Shown: positions 21,373-36,022, counted from the first letter of the stretch. The stretch: 64,000 nt of DNA from Anastatus disparis (GCA_017163975.1 JAFFSR010000240.1:1054001-1118000); one strand, 5' to 3'. Notes: generated by a model not told the origin, from the sequence alone. Made by a program: numbers and translations.

Positions 21373-24300
21373 CATACATCATACGATGCTTATAAAGGAT
21401 TATTCTGACTTCTATCCTACATGATTTCGTTGTATTCGTGGCTTTTTAGGTAATTCATCAATTTGAACACCCGCAAATCTATCCCTGCATTGCATTGAGA
21501 AATACGCACAAACAATGCAGACATCCTAGTGGTAAAAATAAAAATTAATCGGCCACTTGGCACGTAGCAGCACATATTCCCCAAGCTATGTCCAATTACG
21601 AAAGAAGGCGAGCATGAGAAAATCTATGCGGGGGGTCCAGTGTTGGTACACGATTGTTACGCATACTCATCATTGTTCTACCGACATAATGATTGCAATC
21701 ATTGTTTTCTTTTTCGCTTTTTTTTTCATTTCACATCCTTTTTTTTCTAAATGGGTGGCGCAGGTTATTGTGAAGAAGAGTAAGGACGTGACATGTCGAT
21801 AGTCAGGGTAAATGTGCAATATATCAGATGGGTTAGTTAAATGCTTGTATGTAACTTGCAAAATTCAATAGGGAAGTTATGTTAACGGGATGTCGGAGCT
21901 GCAGCAATCGAGTTTTGCTTTTTTTATTTTATCAATATCTTTTCAAATTCATAAACTAGACAAATATAATGACTTGTCCGCACTAAAGCTATGCTAAACC
22001 AATAATTTTTATTAAAATAAAAAATCATTTGGACTTGTTATTTTTTTATGAACTTGGAATGGAAAATAGATGTCAAGCTCGACAAACCTAACCTTAAAAT
22101 ACGATACATTGAAAGTTTTTATTATAACATTTCATATATAGTTTTCTGATGGATTTCTTGAGTTGTCCGCACTAGAGTTTTATCTTACCAATTTTTTCTT
22201 TGTAGCAAAAAAACTCCATTAAACGCATCGTTTATTAATAAGTTAGGAATGCAAATATTATTAGAAGGCAGACAGCTCCGTCATGCTCTTAAGAATATTT
22301 TTATTATTTGAGAAAAAAAACATCAAAAAAATTTTAAGGCAAAAATATGAAATATAGATATGAATTACACAATAGACAATCAGAAACTGTAATTTTTACC
22401 GTTAAGTGTAACAAGATACTTATTAAATTTACCTAAAGTAGGATTTTATTCAAATAAAAATAATACAATTATAAGGAATAATTATAGGGTTATAAATTAT
22501 TATAGAAAAACTTAACTAATGACTATCTTTTCCTTTATAATTACCATAATTTTTCGTTTAATTTTCAAATATGTAATATCTGATAAGTTATATACCGGCT
22601 AATCTACTTTAATAGAAATAAGATTTTTGATAAACTTCGATTTGAAAATCATTAGTCCAAGCGCTTGGCAGTTTTACGTCTCATTGAACAAAAATAAATC
22701 AGCCATGCGATTGCTCTGTCAAACAAGTGCAAAAAATTGTTTAATTTTAAAAACTGTTATTAGTAAATCAAATAACTGTTTGTTTTTAAATTCTTTTTTA
22801 TTATATACGATAAAACAACTTTTTTCTAATTTTTTTCATAATTTAAAAATATCAAAAACTTCAGAATCAATATCGTGTATTATAATTCAAGGTGTCACCA
22901 TTCATAGCACCCACATATGGTTTTTACTCAGCCGCATGTAATTTCGATGCGGTGATTGCGCATATGGCATGCGGTCGAACAAAAAAAGAATCTATCCCCT
23001 AATATTCTAGGCTAATAATACTGCTATTACTTTTTTTTACATCTGCGTATAGTCTTTTCAAATGTACTATGATATCACAAAATTATTCCTGGCTCATTGT
23101 ATTATATACGACTATACATCGTAGATAAAAATTTAAAAAAAATATAGTGTGTTATTTAAAAAGAAATATTCGAAAAATTCTTAATATTTTTCGATTTTAA
23201 TTGAATTACAATAGATTTGAAAACCCAACTTAATTTTTACAAGAAAATATCCGTACAAAGAGACATTTATAATAATGCAAATTAATATTTGCAACTAAAT
23301 AAAACGAAAATATTCATATCGTACAAATATTCACAGATCGCATTACATATACATTTTTCCCACCAAAATCGTTCGATATCATTTTTTTTATATTCCCATT
23401 CCTAAAGTTCGTTATCTTTTTTTTTCAACTCCTACAGCTTTACGCATGCATACGGTATTGCAGAAAAATATCGTTTTGTCATAGTCACGTCAGAGCCCAT
23501 TTCCAACTCTCTTTTTTTTTTTAACTCTTATTCGATATTCGTTGGTAAAACGACGCTTTCCATACATACATATACATATACACGTGATGCGTTGGGATAC
23601 GTTTTTTTTTTAATTGCATTTGCTACGCTCGCAAGAGGATAGAGTCAGAAGAGAGGGCATATATGCAAAAGGAATATATATATATATATATGCATGAAAG
23701 TGAATTTTCAATCAGTGCAGAATATCAAAATTTTCTGAAAAGCCAGTTGTACATGAGTATATGTATATATTCATGTCAAACGAAATACCAAAGCTTTTCT
23801 CGGTATCTGGTACGGTCAGCTGCCCTGTGCATGTCAAAGGCACATGACGTTTTTCGATATCGAAAAAAAAAAATTGTGAGCGCATAAAAAAAAAGACAAC
23901 AAAATAGAAAGAGAAAAAAAAACAGAAAAATAAAAATTGATGGACCTGAAAAAAACATACTGCTGCTATACGCTACGTTTCGATATAAACACACGATGTA
24001 TACGTACACGATCTGTTATAACGTCTCCGGGAAAACTGGTTGTGTGATTTGTCAGCACTGACAAAATTGATTTACCAAAGTGCTTTTCCTATACAGGTTT
24101 TGAGTTGACAAGTTTTACTCTTTTTTTTGTAGTTATAGAAAGAAAAAAAAAATCTAAAATTTTTGTGTTTTTTTTGTACATATATACTATTGGTTTGGAT
24201 TGAAATCTTGTATTTGTTGGAAAAGGTTACGTTAAAAAAAGGAAGCTACAATATTTTTAAACCCTTGCGGCACAATACAATTGTACAATGATACATTTTT

Positions 24301-25453
24301 CAAGACTGATTTCAATCTAGTTTTATCAAAACTTTTTTGATATCTTAAATTGAAGTGTCTATTGGAACCTTTATACAAATCATGTTATTTACTGCAACAG
24401 ATGTCTAATAGTTCAAATTCAAATCGAATATTATAATAAGAGTAAACGAAATATTTCCGCATATTTTAAGAAATTTTCAGGAAGTGTTAAGATTTTATAT
24501 TAAATCATTAAAATCTTTACCCAAACTAAACTGAAACGTGACTTTTACAGAAAAAAGTTATTTATTAGCAATAAAAAGCCACGTAAGAAAAATACATCAT
24601 AACTAACTACAAATGGGGTCCATCAAATCTTTCATTATACAACTTGTATGCGTGACTAAAGCCATTGACTGTTCTGTAAGCAAACAGTTTTTCTCTTTTT
24701 TTTTACCTTTTTTTTCTATTCGATCTAAAAAAAGATCTATATATTCATCTATTTTATATATATGCCTATAATACTTGAGTAGTCTTGCTTATGTTCTCCC
24801 ACATAGTGTTTTTCCCTTTTTGTAGCCCAAGGCAGAAATAGTGTATTATAACGTCCTCATAGAAGATCCTTTGACAAAATTGTCCCTTGGGAAAAGTGAG
24901 TTCAAGGGATGCTGTGCTATATATATGTATAACAAGGACCACCAGGAAATGACTGAACCGCATTTAGGATATTGCGTTATTGCAAAAAGATGAACCGCCC
25001 CCTATTCAAGAAATATCTATATGTATATACCTGATGACTAAACCTTTGGTCAAATATTGCAAATTTTTGCTGAATATTGGCTATTCTTCTTTTTTCCTTC
25101 TTATTGGATCATAAATAAGTCGATACCCTTATCAAGCGTTAAAAATTACAATATCATAAATAATATGTAGAATTGTTTGATTAGATTGTATAGTAAAGTA
25201 GGACCATTTTATTAGAAATCAATGTTGTGAATGAATTTTCAAATATTCTATACTAATTTTTTTATTTTAAGGAAATTTATAAAAATATTTATTTTATTAA
25301 TTTCTCATCTAATTTATTCCTACTTTTGATATTTATTGTAACAAAGTTTGTAATAACATTTTCCTCGTAAATGAATAAATTATAAAGATTTGAAAATAAT
25401 AATTCTCTTTAGAAACTTAATATTTTTATTCATGAATTAATTCAATAAAATAG
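21373..25453. other. Non-coding stretch with several less AT-rich islands
   Basis: No convincing gene. Islands of more balanced composition lie at about 21,440-21,860, 22,870-22,990 (with ATGCGG/CCGCAT and CATATG motifs) and 23,400-24,060 (poly-pyrimidine runs, short (AT)n). A 70-base segment at 24,823-24,892 is bounded by a pyrimidine tract plus TAG and by GTGAGT, and could be a small exon (PKAEIVYYNVLIEDP); with no neighbour exon this is weak. The IR cluster similarity ends at about 21,372. Confidence 0.45.
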
Positions 25454-25659
25454 AGGTAGTCAGTGGCTCAGTCGGTAGAGCGATGGATTCATAATCTGGT
25501 AGTTCCGAGTTCGGATCCCGCTCTCGTCGGTTGATTGATGCAAACATCACTGTACGTTACATAGGCTTTGTTCATAAACACACTGTCGACTTCCGTCACT
25601 AATTAGCATCGTAATGATAGCATAAAATACAGCGACGTTAAATAAAATTTAAAAAAAAT
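25454..25659 (+). mobile_element. tRNA-derived SINE (family 1), copy 1
   Basis: The 5' head is tRNA-like with an A box (GTGGCTCAGTCGG) and a B box (GAGTTCGGATCCC), the internal promoter of RNA polymerase III. The body holds the family blocks CACTGTACGTTACATAGGC, AACACACTG and CACTAATTAGCATCGTAATG, and the 3' end reads CAGCGACGTTAAATAAA followed by an A-rich tail. Five copies of this family occur in the window. The anticodon position reads CAT here against CGT in other copies, and the acceptor stem is not paired, so it is not a working tRNA gene. A LINE in the same genome would supply the reverse transcriptase. Confidence 0.85.
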
Positions 25660-28600
25660 TTGAATAACGTTTCAGAAAGAATATCCTTTAATCAATACTA
25701 TTTATACTTCTTAAATTAATATTTAAATTGCCATTTCTAATTCTAACCAATATTTTTTTATTTCTTTATAAGTAGCAGTACAACCGTAAGCAAATAATAA
25801 AATAAGCCATAAAATATCATTTATAAAGTGAGCAACACATCGGCGCTTAATCTGATTGTTTAATCCACTTCGCGCCCGTCTAATTTTATAACATACGATG
25901 TTGGTAAAACACGTGCTCACCCGTAGTGCAAATAAGAAAAAAAGAAAAGGTTTCTATATACGTTCAATATAACTGATGAAGACGCCAAAACGAAGAGCCC
26001 GTGCGTTTCAACGCGTAATTTAACTCAGGTTGTTGTTGTTGTCGTTTTTTTTTCCTCAAACCTCTGAGACCCAGTGGGTGGTAAACTTCACCACCCGTGG
26101 TTTATAAGACACCTTTAAGCGGGTAACGAAAAAGAACTTCTTGATAATCTTTTACTTTCAATTTATAAATCGCTTTTTCGCACTTCCTACTACTTTATTT
26201 GAGAAGAGATTGATTTCATTTAACCTGTTGTTTAATGATGATGAATTTAGTAGTTAATTTTGTAAAGTGTCGTTTTTATTTGAGTTGAAATGTGTTTTGG
26301 TTTTTTTTTAAAAGAAAAATTTTTTCTACTAATCATTGTGATTTCTTCTGTTCCTTGACTTTCATAATTCTTTTTATAAATTAAAATAATAAACATGTTT
26401 ATAAAAATAAATTAATTAAATTGTAAATTTAATAAAGTTGTGTTAAATTTATGGATTGTTTTTATGATTTTCATACATATATCAAATTATTATAAATACA
26501 TACAATACATTTTGAACTTTTTGAAAATTGAAAATTATTACTCGCATATTTATATGTTGTTACTGATTTATGTAAGGTAATTAATTAATTTAAAATTTAC
26601 AGTTTGATTTAGAACTAAAAATGATATACTTTCAGTAAAAATTTTTATAAAAAGGAGAAAAAAAAAACTAAAAAGTAAGAAGCAAAAATTTTTCGATTTC
26701 GTGACGAGACGACATTTGGGCCGAATTTCTTTGGAAACATTATTTTGTGGTCGTTTCTTAAACCATTACATTACGATTTATGATCAACGTCTTATTTTCG
26801 CTATACTCGGCCAAGGTATAAAACTTTAAGACTTCCAACAGTGAGCTCAATGTTGAAAACGTGCAAATAGTATTGGCGGAACATAATTCATATTTGAAAT
26901 TTTTATTTTTATGAAAACTTTAGCGATACATCTTTATATTTATTTGAAATTATAGGTGTTTCTTGAAAAACCAAATTTGCATGCGTTTCAAAAGTACGTT
27001 TTTTTTTTTTTTTTTAAATTGATAAGATATAAAAATATGTTGATCATTATTTTTTCTTATGTCCACGTAAGAAATATTATGCATTACATAATTTATAGTA
27101 AAATTTAAAATAAATTTTATTATGAATTGATTTTATTGATTTTATCAGTAAAAAAGTAGAATTATATATAAATTATTTAACCATATTTGTTATAATTTAT
27201 AAATAGAATTTTCCTTTTATGGAAAGTACAAAGTTTTAATACAAATAAAAATAATAAATACTTTATATAGTAATGTAATAATAATTGAGTATTTCGACAA
27301 TCATTGTTAAAATTAGATTGATACATTTTTTTAATTAATTTCTTTAAACATAGATGAAAAAAATTTTTTAATTACATTTAAAAAGTTATTAGTATAAATA
27401 TAATGAAAATTTATATTTAATATGTTAAAAATTTTGTTAATATTTCACATTTTAATAGCAGCATAATATTTGGTGCAAACACACAGGGTAAAACTATACT
27501 TTTAGATATTTCTTTTGAATATATGATTATAATTCATATAAAATAAAAATTTTCGTTAAAATTTTTTTTCTTTATTTATGGAATTTTAATATAAATTAAT
27601 TTTGTAAATGCATGCATAAATTAATAAATTAATAAATGCATGATATTCGATTTTTTCAAATCCAACAATATTTTCTTTCTTTAATGTATGAAAGTTTTTT
27701 TAAAGAATCAGTAAATCAAAATTTAACATAATGGTTATCAAATAAGCATGGTATCATGATAACTATTCACTTACAGATATTAAACAATAAATAGAAAAGA
27801 CGCATTAAAAAAATCTTTAGTTCAATGATCAGAAAGTCTTTTTATATCCCACGAATGTAGAATAAAGTAAAATAAACTAAATATATATATATATAAGTCA
27901 ATACATAAGTGCATGCTGCATGAATCGAATACGCGGCCAGATTCACAATAAGGGCTGTAAAACCTTGCTTTGGGCTATTTTCTCTTTTACTCTCTTGTAG
28001 TCTTTCTCGTTCTATTGTCTTTTTCTCTTTCATTTTTTTTTATTCTTACTGTCCTTGTTATTTACCTTCTTTTTCACTCTCTTTTATTCTATGTTTTATT
28101 TTCTTTTTTTACTATATCTAGTATGTGTTATTTATTTTTTAAAATAAAATTCGTTATTGCTATGGAAATAGATCATTTCAATTTTAAAAAGTGAAATAAA
28201 AATAGATCAATCATTTCAATACTATACGAAATTGAATACATATAAAATTTATTTACTTTTAAACAACAGAATAAGTGAATTCAAGTAAGTGAAATATGAA
28301 GTTAAATCACTGTTTTTTATGGTAGTTGATGTAATAAAAAGTCTACAGAAAGTGTGTAATAGATTAAACTTTCTGCTAAATTTTTAAAAATTTTCAGTAA
28401 TGTTTCTGCTTATCACATCTATAATTTAATTTAATTCATTTTATGTTTAATTTTTAGACAATCGAAATCAAATTTTTTAAGTACATAAATTTATTTGCAC
28501 TTAATTACACAATAATCGTTTTGAACTGTACTTATAATCCTTTAACTACATCATTTTGATTCAAGTAAATTATAAATGATTAGAGTAACAAAATTTTTTA

Positions 28601-31600
28601 ATTATATTTATGATATAAAATATTAAATATCAATCGTTATAAATCTGTATAATTAAGAAATCCAATGCAAACAATATTTTCAAAGGTAAATCTTTAAAAT
28701 CTATAAACGAGACAATCAAAACAATGAAAAACATTTGAAAAATTTCTTTCATATTTACAACGACGAAAAAATTGTTGAAACTAAAAATTTTATCGCCTAT
28801 ATCTACTCCTATTTGTTTCATGGCCATTCGCCATAGGTCCAGCGAAACCTCTTTTTTTACTCTCTGTTCACCCTCGTTCTTACTCTGGATGTACAACCCT
28901 CCAATCTATCTCCCCGCTCAAATTCTCTGACCAGTACACAATCTCCATTCCTTTCAGTTGCCTTTCTCCTACATCTGAGTCTAAGGGTGAATTCTAACGC
29001 ACACGCTAAATTTCACGATAGACGAGTAAAGCTCCACCTCTCTGTCTCTCCATGTGTACATATAAAACTCATACTGATAGTCTTTCAAAATTGCGTGTAC
29101 GTGCTTTAGCTCATTGGATCCAATGATGAAGCGCGCGCTGACCCATAATGTAACGTATTGGCATTGTTTGAAGAACGCGCGATAGAGAAATTGTGTAGCG
29201 TGTATACCATTGCGGTTACCCATCGCATATAACTTATCCCTTCCTTCCTCACTTTATTCTAAAGGTATATGAACGAACGACAAACGACCAAAAATTTATA
29301 GCCAGAGGCTAAACTTGATCGGTTGGTTATTCTTTTACAGTAGAATATTTTTACCTGAGGTATTACTGATTGAGTAATAAAGCTGTCTTTTTTATTGTAT
29401 TTTCTAACAAAGATATTTATTTTATTATGAAGCGTTTTCAAGGGGAATCAATTATTCGCTAATTCAACAAATCATTTTTCAAAAATAGTTCTAATTTATT
29501 TGTAAAAAAATGCTTAAAAAATATAAAGCATATAATCTTATTAAATCAATCATGTTTAAATTTACATTTCACTTTGATCTACTTATTTTGATATTAGTTC
29601 ATCAATGGCAAACTAGTAATTTTTTTTATATACACATATAAAAATTATAATTCCACATATCAAAAATAAGAAATCACTATTAAAAACATCACATTTTTTC
29701 TTTTAGTAAATAATTAAATGTTACATTTAATTAATAGAACCTGAATTACAATTAAAAAAAGTCATCGATACGAGAAATTACCTTGATATAACGAATAGCT
29801 ATATTTTAGTGCTTCAGATGTGCTCGTTACACAAGCCATGTGATTTTGAAACTACAAATCTGTCTTTAACCCAAGAAAAAAAGAAAGAAGATTTAAAGAC
29901 ATGCGTGTTGGTATGCGTCACGCATCACAGTTTTGTTTTACCTTTTATTTTTTTTTCTTATTCTCAAATCCTGTCGTGAAGCACATGGCTATTGCAATTT
30001 CACGTGCATAAGATAGCCGATAATCGAGTATACTTCTAAAAACGTCGGATATCTCTTTTGCTCTTTAAATACTTCAACCGATGATGCTCACGCTCTTTAG
30101 ATGCTTTTCTAACGAGAGCTCTAACTAGTCTATACAGTAGATATAGAGGAAAAAAGCATGCATTTTCTTAAGTTTAACATGTAATGCTTTTTTAATTTAT
30201 TTTTTTCTTAAATTTTTTCTGCTTTTTTTACTTTTACTTTTTTTTATTCAGTATGCGTTACATCGATTCCTTTTACTTTTTATTTATTTTATATAAATTA
30301 TATTGGAGTAAATAATTTTAATTTTTTTCTATTTATCGTAAACAGTTAATTATATTTTCCTAGTGACATATTCTTCTGATTGAATATATCATTATATAAC
30401 ATTTTTAAAAAAATTACATGCCCTAAGCTATATATTTTATCAAATATTTAACTAATCACAGTCGGTTACACTGCAAAATTGCTGTGATGTCATATATACC
30501 TTTTTTTAAATCATAAAATATTAAATGAATGTCAGCTTTTAACGAAATGAATATGTTGAAAATTATATTGCTTTGTAATTGTAGTAAATTTTATTGAAAA
30601 TATCCGAGGAATGTAGATCAGTTTTAATAATATAAAAACAGGTATTCACTGATGATGCGTAATTATTTAATTTTGTTAGAGTACGCGGATGTATAAATTC
30701 AAATTATTGTTTTATTTTTTTAATAATTAATGGTTAGACATTTAATTAAATATTATTAGTTGATTTAGTGTTTAAGATTTTTAAAAATGTAATTGAAGAG
30801 AAATTGAAGAAAACGCGCTCCGTAACAAACGGTAAATATGTTCGGCTGCAAATAAAATAAAAACTTAATATGCCAGATTTATTTTATTGCATAAATATTA
30901 TTTTATCTTTATTTTATAGATTACAGAAAAGATTCATTCGATATTTTACATTATAGTAATGACTTTATTAAAAGTTTTAAAGCAATTTCAATAATATTAA
31001 TAACTGAAATAACGGAAGAAGTTATTTCATTATTCTTTTTCTAATTGCGTCTATTAAAAAGTCTGAGTAATTAAATTCATATATTATCTCCTAGTTTTCA
31101 GAGAATGTAAGAACAAACTTTATGAAATACCTTTTGAGCACAAGATACATTTTAAACATAACATCTTTTAACACCAGATAAATTTTTTATTTTATTGATC
31201 ATTCGTAATTAAATTAAATTTTGCATTATAAAAAATAATAATAACCAAGTAATTATAATAATCCAAAAATTTATCTACTCTACTAATCTCAATAGTATAT
31301 TATGGATTAAAAAAAAAATTTGTTTCGGATCTTTACAAATTAAAAATATTCATTAAAATTGGTATTTCATCAGTCACTTAAAGTTTTAATATTGTTACAA
31401 ATATTCATTAATTCAGTAACATCGTCACTTTTTTATATTTGTTTTTAATGTCAATATTTTATCGGCATGTTAAAATAATATAACGTGTGTTTTAAAAAAA
31501 TCATTAAATTATCAAATAAATCTTAAAATTTTTTTCTCAACTTTTAAAAATCTACTACTATTATAATTTAATATTTTTTCTAATAAAATTTCTTTACTTT

Positions 31601-33577
31601 CTTCATCAACATCTCCCATAGGATTTTTCAAGTATCTTTGCGTGAATTCCAACCCTTATTTTTTTTCGTTTACACTCTCACCACACACAACGCACCATAT
31701 AACTTCTTCATCTCTTTATTTTTTTCTCTCTTTTTGGAATGGTTACACGCCTGCCGCCCACGCATTGTAATAAAGCATCTTTCAGTCAAGAAAGTAGAGT
31801 ATACACATCAGCTATATATCGATATATAAACTACGTATCTTGAAAATTTTTTTCTTTCCCCTCAGAATTCTTCATTTTTTTGTGTATATTCTCTCCCTCC
31901 CCCGTACACATATATACACATATGCATATACATTGAATGTATATAAACACGTGCATTTACAATGGATTTGTGTGTGCTTCGATGGCATCACGTTTTCCGT
32001 GTGTATACACACGATCGAATATATGCATCTATCGTGTTGCGGGAGAAGAGAGAGAGAGAGAGAGAAACCAAAAGCACTACTAAGTCTTAATATGTATATG
32101 TGCATATATAGATATATAAGTATGGTATACAACATGGATATATAATACAGACTCACGCATACTCACCACAAATTAAACTCACGCAGGCAGCGCGCATTCG
32201 TTCGTCGCCTTAGGCTAAAATGCCAACTAATGAGAGAGTCGGAGAAATAGGTAAGAGAGAAAGAATAAGAGAAAGAGAGAGTAGACGAGAGAGTGGAAAA
32301 AAAAGAATAATAAAAAAAAAGAAATATCTTCAAGTTATCCGACTTTTGTTTTCTTCTTCTTTTCTTTCTTAGATTTTCATAAAGTATTGTTTTCCTTGTT
32401 ATACTTTTTTCTATTATTAAAAATCCGATCAACATCCAATCAGACGGTAAAAAGTGCATTCATCTTATGTTTCCTATTACATTGATATGATGAAAGAAGT
32501 TCTTTATTTTACAAATCGAATCCGATCATTGTAATAAATAAAAAAAAATAAATAAAAATTTATATAAATTTAAATAATATTATTCTTACAAAAAGTACCA
32601 TATTCCTTTTTTAAATGGTGTATATATTGTTAAAGCACATTTTTATTAAACGTAGTTAAATTTTAAAAAAATTATGAATATTATTGTCGAGCTTAAATTA
32701 TAAACAGTTATGATATTTACCTCAAAATCAAGTATATGAATGAAAATAAAAAATTTCAGTATATATACATATAAACGCACATAATGACTGTAATAAGGCA
32801 ATTGCAATAACTTAACGTAAATATATTAGATGCATCTCTCTTGTACCGGTATATACGTAATATAATCGAGCGCTCTTGAAAATAACTCATGCGAAGTAAA
32901 TCATGAAAAAAAAAAGAATAAACAGATAAGTCAAATGGAATCGATGGTACACGGAGTAAGTGGAAAAAAAGAGGCGAAAAAAAAGATTAAAAATGAAGTA
33001 AAAACTTGGAGAGAGGACACATAAGGTATGTATATATACCTATGGAGTTAACGTGAAGGTGGCTTGTTAGCGCCGTAGGCAACCAAACACTTAAATAAGC
33101 TTCAAAACTAATGTTTTATCACGAATTAAGAGTATATAGCTGCCACGCGCGATATTCCTTTCAAGAGACGCCACGGCGCAATGTTATTTTTCATATACTT
33201 GTCGCGGTCTACGTTTTTTTCTTTTTCTTAATTTTATTTTGTCAATTTTTCTACACGCGATACGTTTAAGAATTTTACGTCACGCTACTTAACATTTATT
33301 TAACATATTTTATATCTCTTTTTAAATATTTATTTTTTTTTATCGTTTTCAAGTTTCAATTCAATGCAATTTTATTTTTATTAATTTCTATTAATTTTGA
33401 GTAATTATTTTTTGTTGTATTGTTTTTCGAAATGAAATTGGAAAGCATTTTTTTAATAAACTAAAAATTTTGTTTCAAGCAAAATTTTATTTCTATTAGT
33501 ATACATTGACTTTAGTAAAAACTATACTTTATAAGAATATTCAATATGGTAATTTTTTCTTTTTAAATATTTATTAT
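25660..33577. other. Long AT-rich region without recognised genes
   Basis: Mostly very AT-rich, with T and A runs and degenerate repeats. Less AT-rich islands lie at about 25,850-26,120, 28,830-29,260 (contains ATTGGATCCAAT and GCGCGC), 29,790-30,130, 31,600-32,470 (GA/CT tracts) and 32,830-33,230. None shows a long codon-like frame with bordering splice sites. They look like regulatory islands of a large neighbouring gene; this is inference from spacing and composition. Confidence 0.4.
32047..32066. repeat. (GA)n tract
   Basis: About ten GA dinucleotides in a less AT-rich island. A second, interrupted GA-rich stretch follows at 32,232-32,300. Insect GAGA factor and CLAMP bind such tracts; binding here is not shown. 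Confidence 0.8.
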
Positions 33578-33809
33578 AGAGGGACGATTGGCGTAATCGG
33601 CTAAGGTCCTGTGTCTCTCGAGTTACAATCATAACTCAAGGGTCAAATTTCATGGAAGCATCGTCTGCTGTGCATTGTTTTTCCGGATTTTCGGTGGCTG
33701 AGATCGAAGTCGTAAACCATCTTACCCCAGGTTGTGGGCTAACACTACGTTAAATATATATGTCATTTATCTCAAGCATTTATGGGGCTTGCCGCGTTAA
33801 AAAAAAAAT
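33578..33809 (+). mobile_element. Second SINE-like element (family 2)
   Basis: The head GGGACGATTGGCGTAATCGG carries an A-box-like motif; a B-box-like GGGTCAAATTTC follows about 60 bases later. The body ends GGGGCTTGCCGCGTT and an A run at 33,799-33,809. The body shares nothing obvious with family 1. Only one copy is present in the window, so the tRNA origin and the boundaries are less certain. Confidence 0.5.
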
Positions 33810-36022
33810 TAAATATTATTAACTATTTTAAAATTTAAAGAATAAGTTGCATCAAACGTAAGTAATTAATCGAAGACGATATAACTGTATACAAGATTAT
33901 TATTTTATAAGTGAAATTATTAGTGATGCAATCAAAGGTATAGTTTTAGAAAAAATGTATTAATTTGACTTATAAACATTGTTTGGTTGAATTTTCAAGA
34001 TAATCCATTCATGAGTCTTAGAGAAAATAATATTTTATAAATATTATATTACAAGACACAAGAGTATCAGCTTGAAAATTTATTAACTAAATAATCTTTA
34101 TTGGGCATATTACAAGTCAATACTCCGAGAGTCAAAATAGTTGATTGCAGCAAGAAGTGAGAATTTCCAAATAGCAACTTGAAATGTCTGGAACAAACTT
34201 ACTGTCAGAAATATTCTCAGTAAGATTATTGGAATTTTATAAAAAATCTTTCAGAAAGCTTTTACGAAAGCTTGAGGCAAACATTCAAACGATTTTAATA
34301 AAATATTTCAATAAGATATTTACAAGACTTCTGAAAGTACTGCAAATAGATGCGTCCGAATCTGAAAAAGCTTTGACAACGTAACTCTGGCATAAAATTG
34401 GATTATTGAGCTTTAACCTTAGTGCATCTGGATTGAGAATCAGAATTTTTAAAATAAGAATCCCTAAATGGAGACAAAGTCGGTCGATCGATTTAAAGAT
34501 GTCGGTAGAAGTGAGCCACGTCGCGATTGAGTCTCGATATTACCACTTATGGTCGTAATCTTGACTAAGATTGACTAAAAATTCCTTACAACATTGCATA
34601 ATAATACGAAATGCCAAATGGATTTAATATCCTATAATTCTCTAAATTTCTAACAAAAATTTAATATTTTACAAAATAAATATAAATTATTCTAAATATT
34701 TTAACAAAAATTTTTAATACAAGTCCTTTTTTTCAAGTTATAATAAATTAATATTCTATAAATCACATTGATAATACTTTTGGTTAGGAATATATTTAAC
34801 TTTTAAATTTGAAAATAAAAATTTTTATAATATTAAAAAACTTTTTATATCAACTACTTGTTGAAAAATCGAATGCATCTCTTTATTTGATACTTTGTGA
34901 AGAAACGTTATTATTATAAGGTATTTTCGTTAAAAGACAATCGAAGCATCGTCATAAGGAAAGATTGTCATCTTCAGCAGAGAAAGAGAAGCCGGAAGAG
35001 ATAATTCATTTTGTTAAGAGAGATGCACGGGTAACGCGGAAATAACTCGGTAACTCGGCCGTGGTAATGCAATTAAACTACCTACATCATTTACTACAGT
35101 AAAGTTACTTTAGTTTGAAGCTCTCGCTATATCTCTCTTTCTCTTCTCGAGCCCTTGGATGTAAGTTCCGAATTACTAGTTAAATTGCATGCACCTACAA
35201 GCACAAGATCCGTACGCCCAAAGCGTTAACGTCGTGTGCAATCTGCGCATGTGTTTATCCATGCGGATGAAAATGGGTATGAAGAGAGAAGCACGTATAT
35301 ATATATGGAAATCTACTATATGTACTTGAAGAGAAAGAGAGGGAAAGACAGAGAGAGTTTCCTAACCAATCGAGGATGGCCGTCTTACCCTAATTACCTA
35401 ATTATCTCAGGAGATAGCCTAACTTCTAACATGTTCTCTATAGATATATATGTCTTCTCTTGCTCTTCCTTGCTCTTATTTTACCATACGAAAGAGAGAG
35501 AAGAAGATGAAGAAGAAGAAGAGAGAGAGAGAGAGAGGGACAGAGTAGTTACCCCGAGAGCTTTCTATCAAAAGATCCGGGACATAATCATGTACTGTGT
35601 GCATCGGATCGCGAATCGCTTTGTATGTAGTTGCTAAGGTAAGTCCATCGGTAGTAGAGAAACTTGCATTGAACTTTGTACTTATTACAAAATTTATATG
35701 TTAGTTAATATTATGGCTCTTTATTAGTTTTAGATTTTACACCGTAATCATTAGTTTTTTCTTTTTTAATAATTTAATTTTTAACACGATAATTCAGTAT
35801 GACGGAGAAGGTATTTAAATAATTTTCTTTGGAAAATTATGTACAAAAAGTACTTATAGAGAAATTATGATAGGAACAATGGCACACCTATACAATTATT
35901 AACTTATTACAATAATTTAATGGTTGAGTTTTAAAAAAAGACGCTGACATAATGGTATATAATTATTTATTTTGTTTGATTTCGTAAATTAGAATTATAT
36001 AGCATGAATAATTGATACGAAA
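33810..36022. other. AT-rich stretch around the candidate leader exon
   Basis: Apart from the island at 34,900-35,639 I see only AT-rich spacer. A 66-codon frame at 34,184-34,384 has no recognisable feature. Confidence 0.4.
34900..35639 (+). promoter_or_regulatory. Candidate upstream leader exon and promoter
   Basis: A compositionally distinct island ends in GCTAAG|GTAAGT at 35,639/35,640, a near-consensus splice donor. It contains CT/GA tracts (35,130-35,160; 35,333-35,360; 35,492-35,538) and GC-rich words such as AACTCGGCCGTGG. It would suit an alternative non-coding first exon of the plus-strand gene whose coding starts at 48,979. A 133-codon frame (35,236-35,637) crosses it but is rich in E/R from the GA tracts and is not considered coding. 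No transcript evidence. Confidence 0.3.

Noticed and set aside
25460..25532. tRNA gene at the head of the SINE (and the similar heads at 36,030, 40,090-40,160, 48,090 and 59,775)
   Set aside because: A and B boxes are present, but acceptor stems are mostly unpaired, anticodons vary between copies, and every copy continues into the same non-tRNA body and A-rich tail.
35236..35637. 133-codon plus-strand frame
   Set aside because: Its composition comes from GA tracts (E/R repeats) and ATATAT words. The segment is better explained as a non-coding leader exon or regulatory island.
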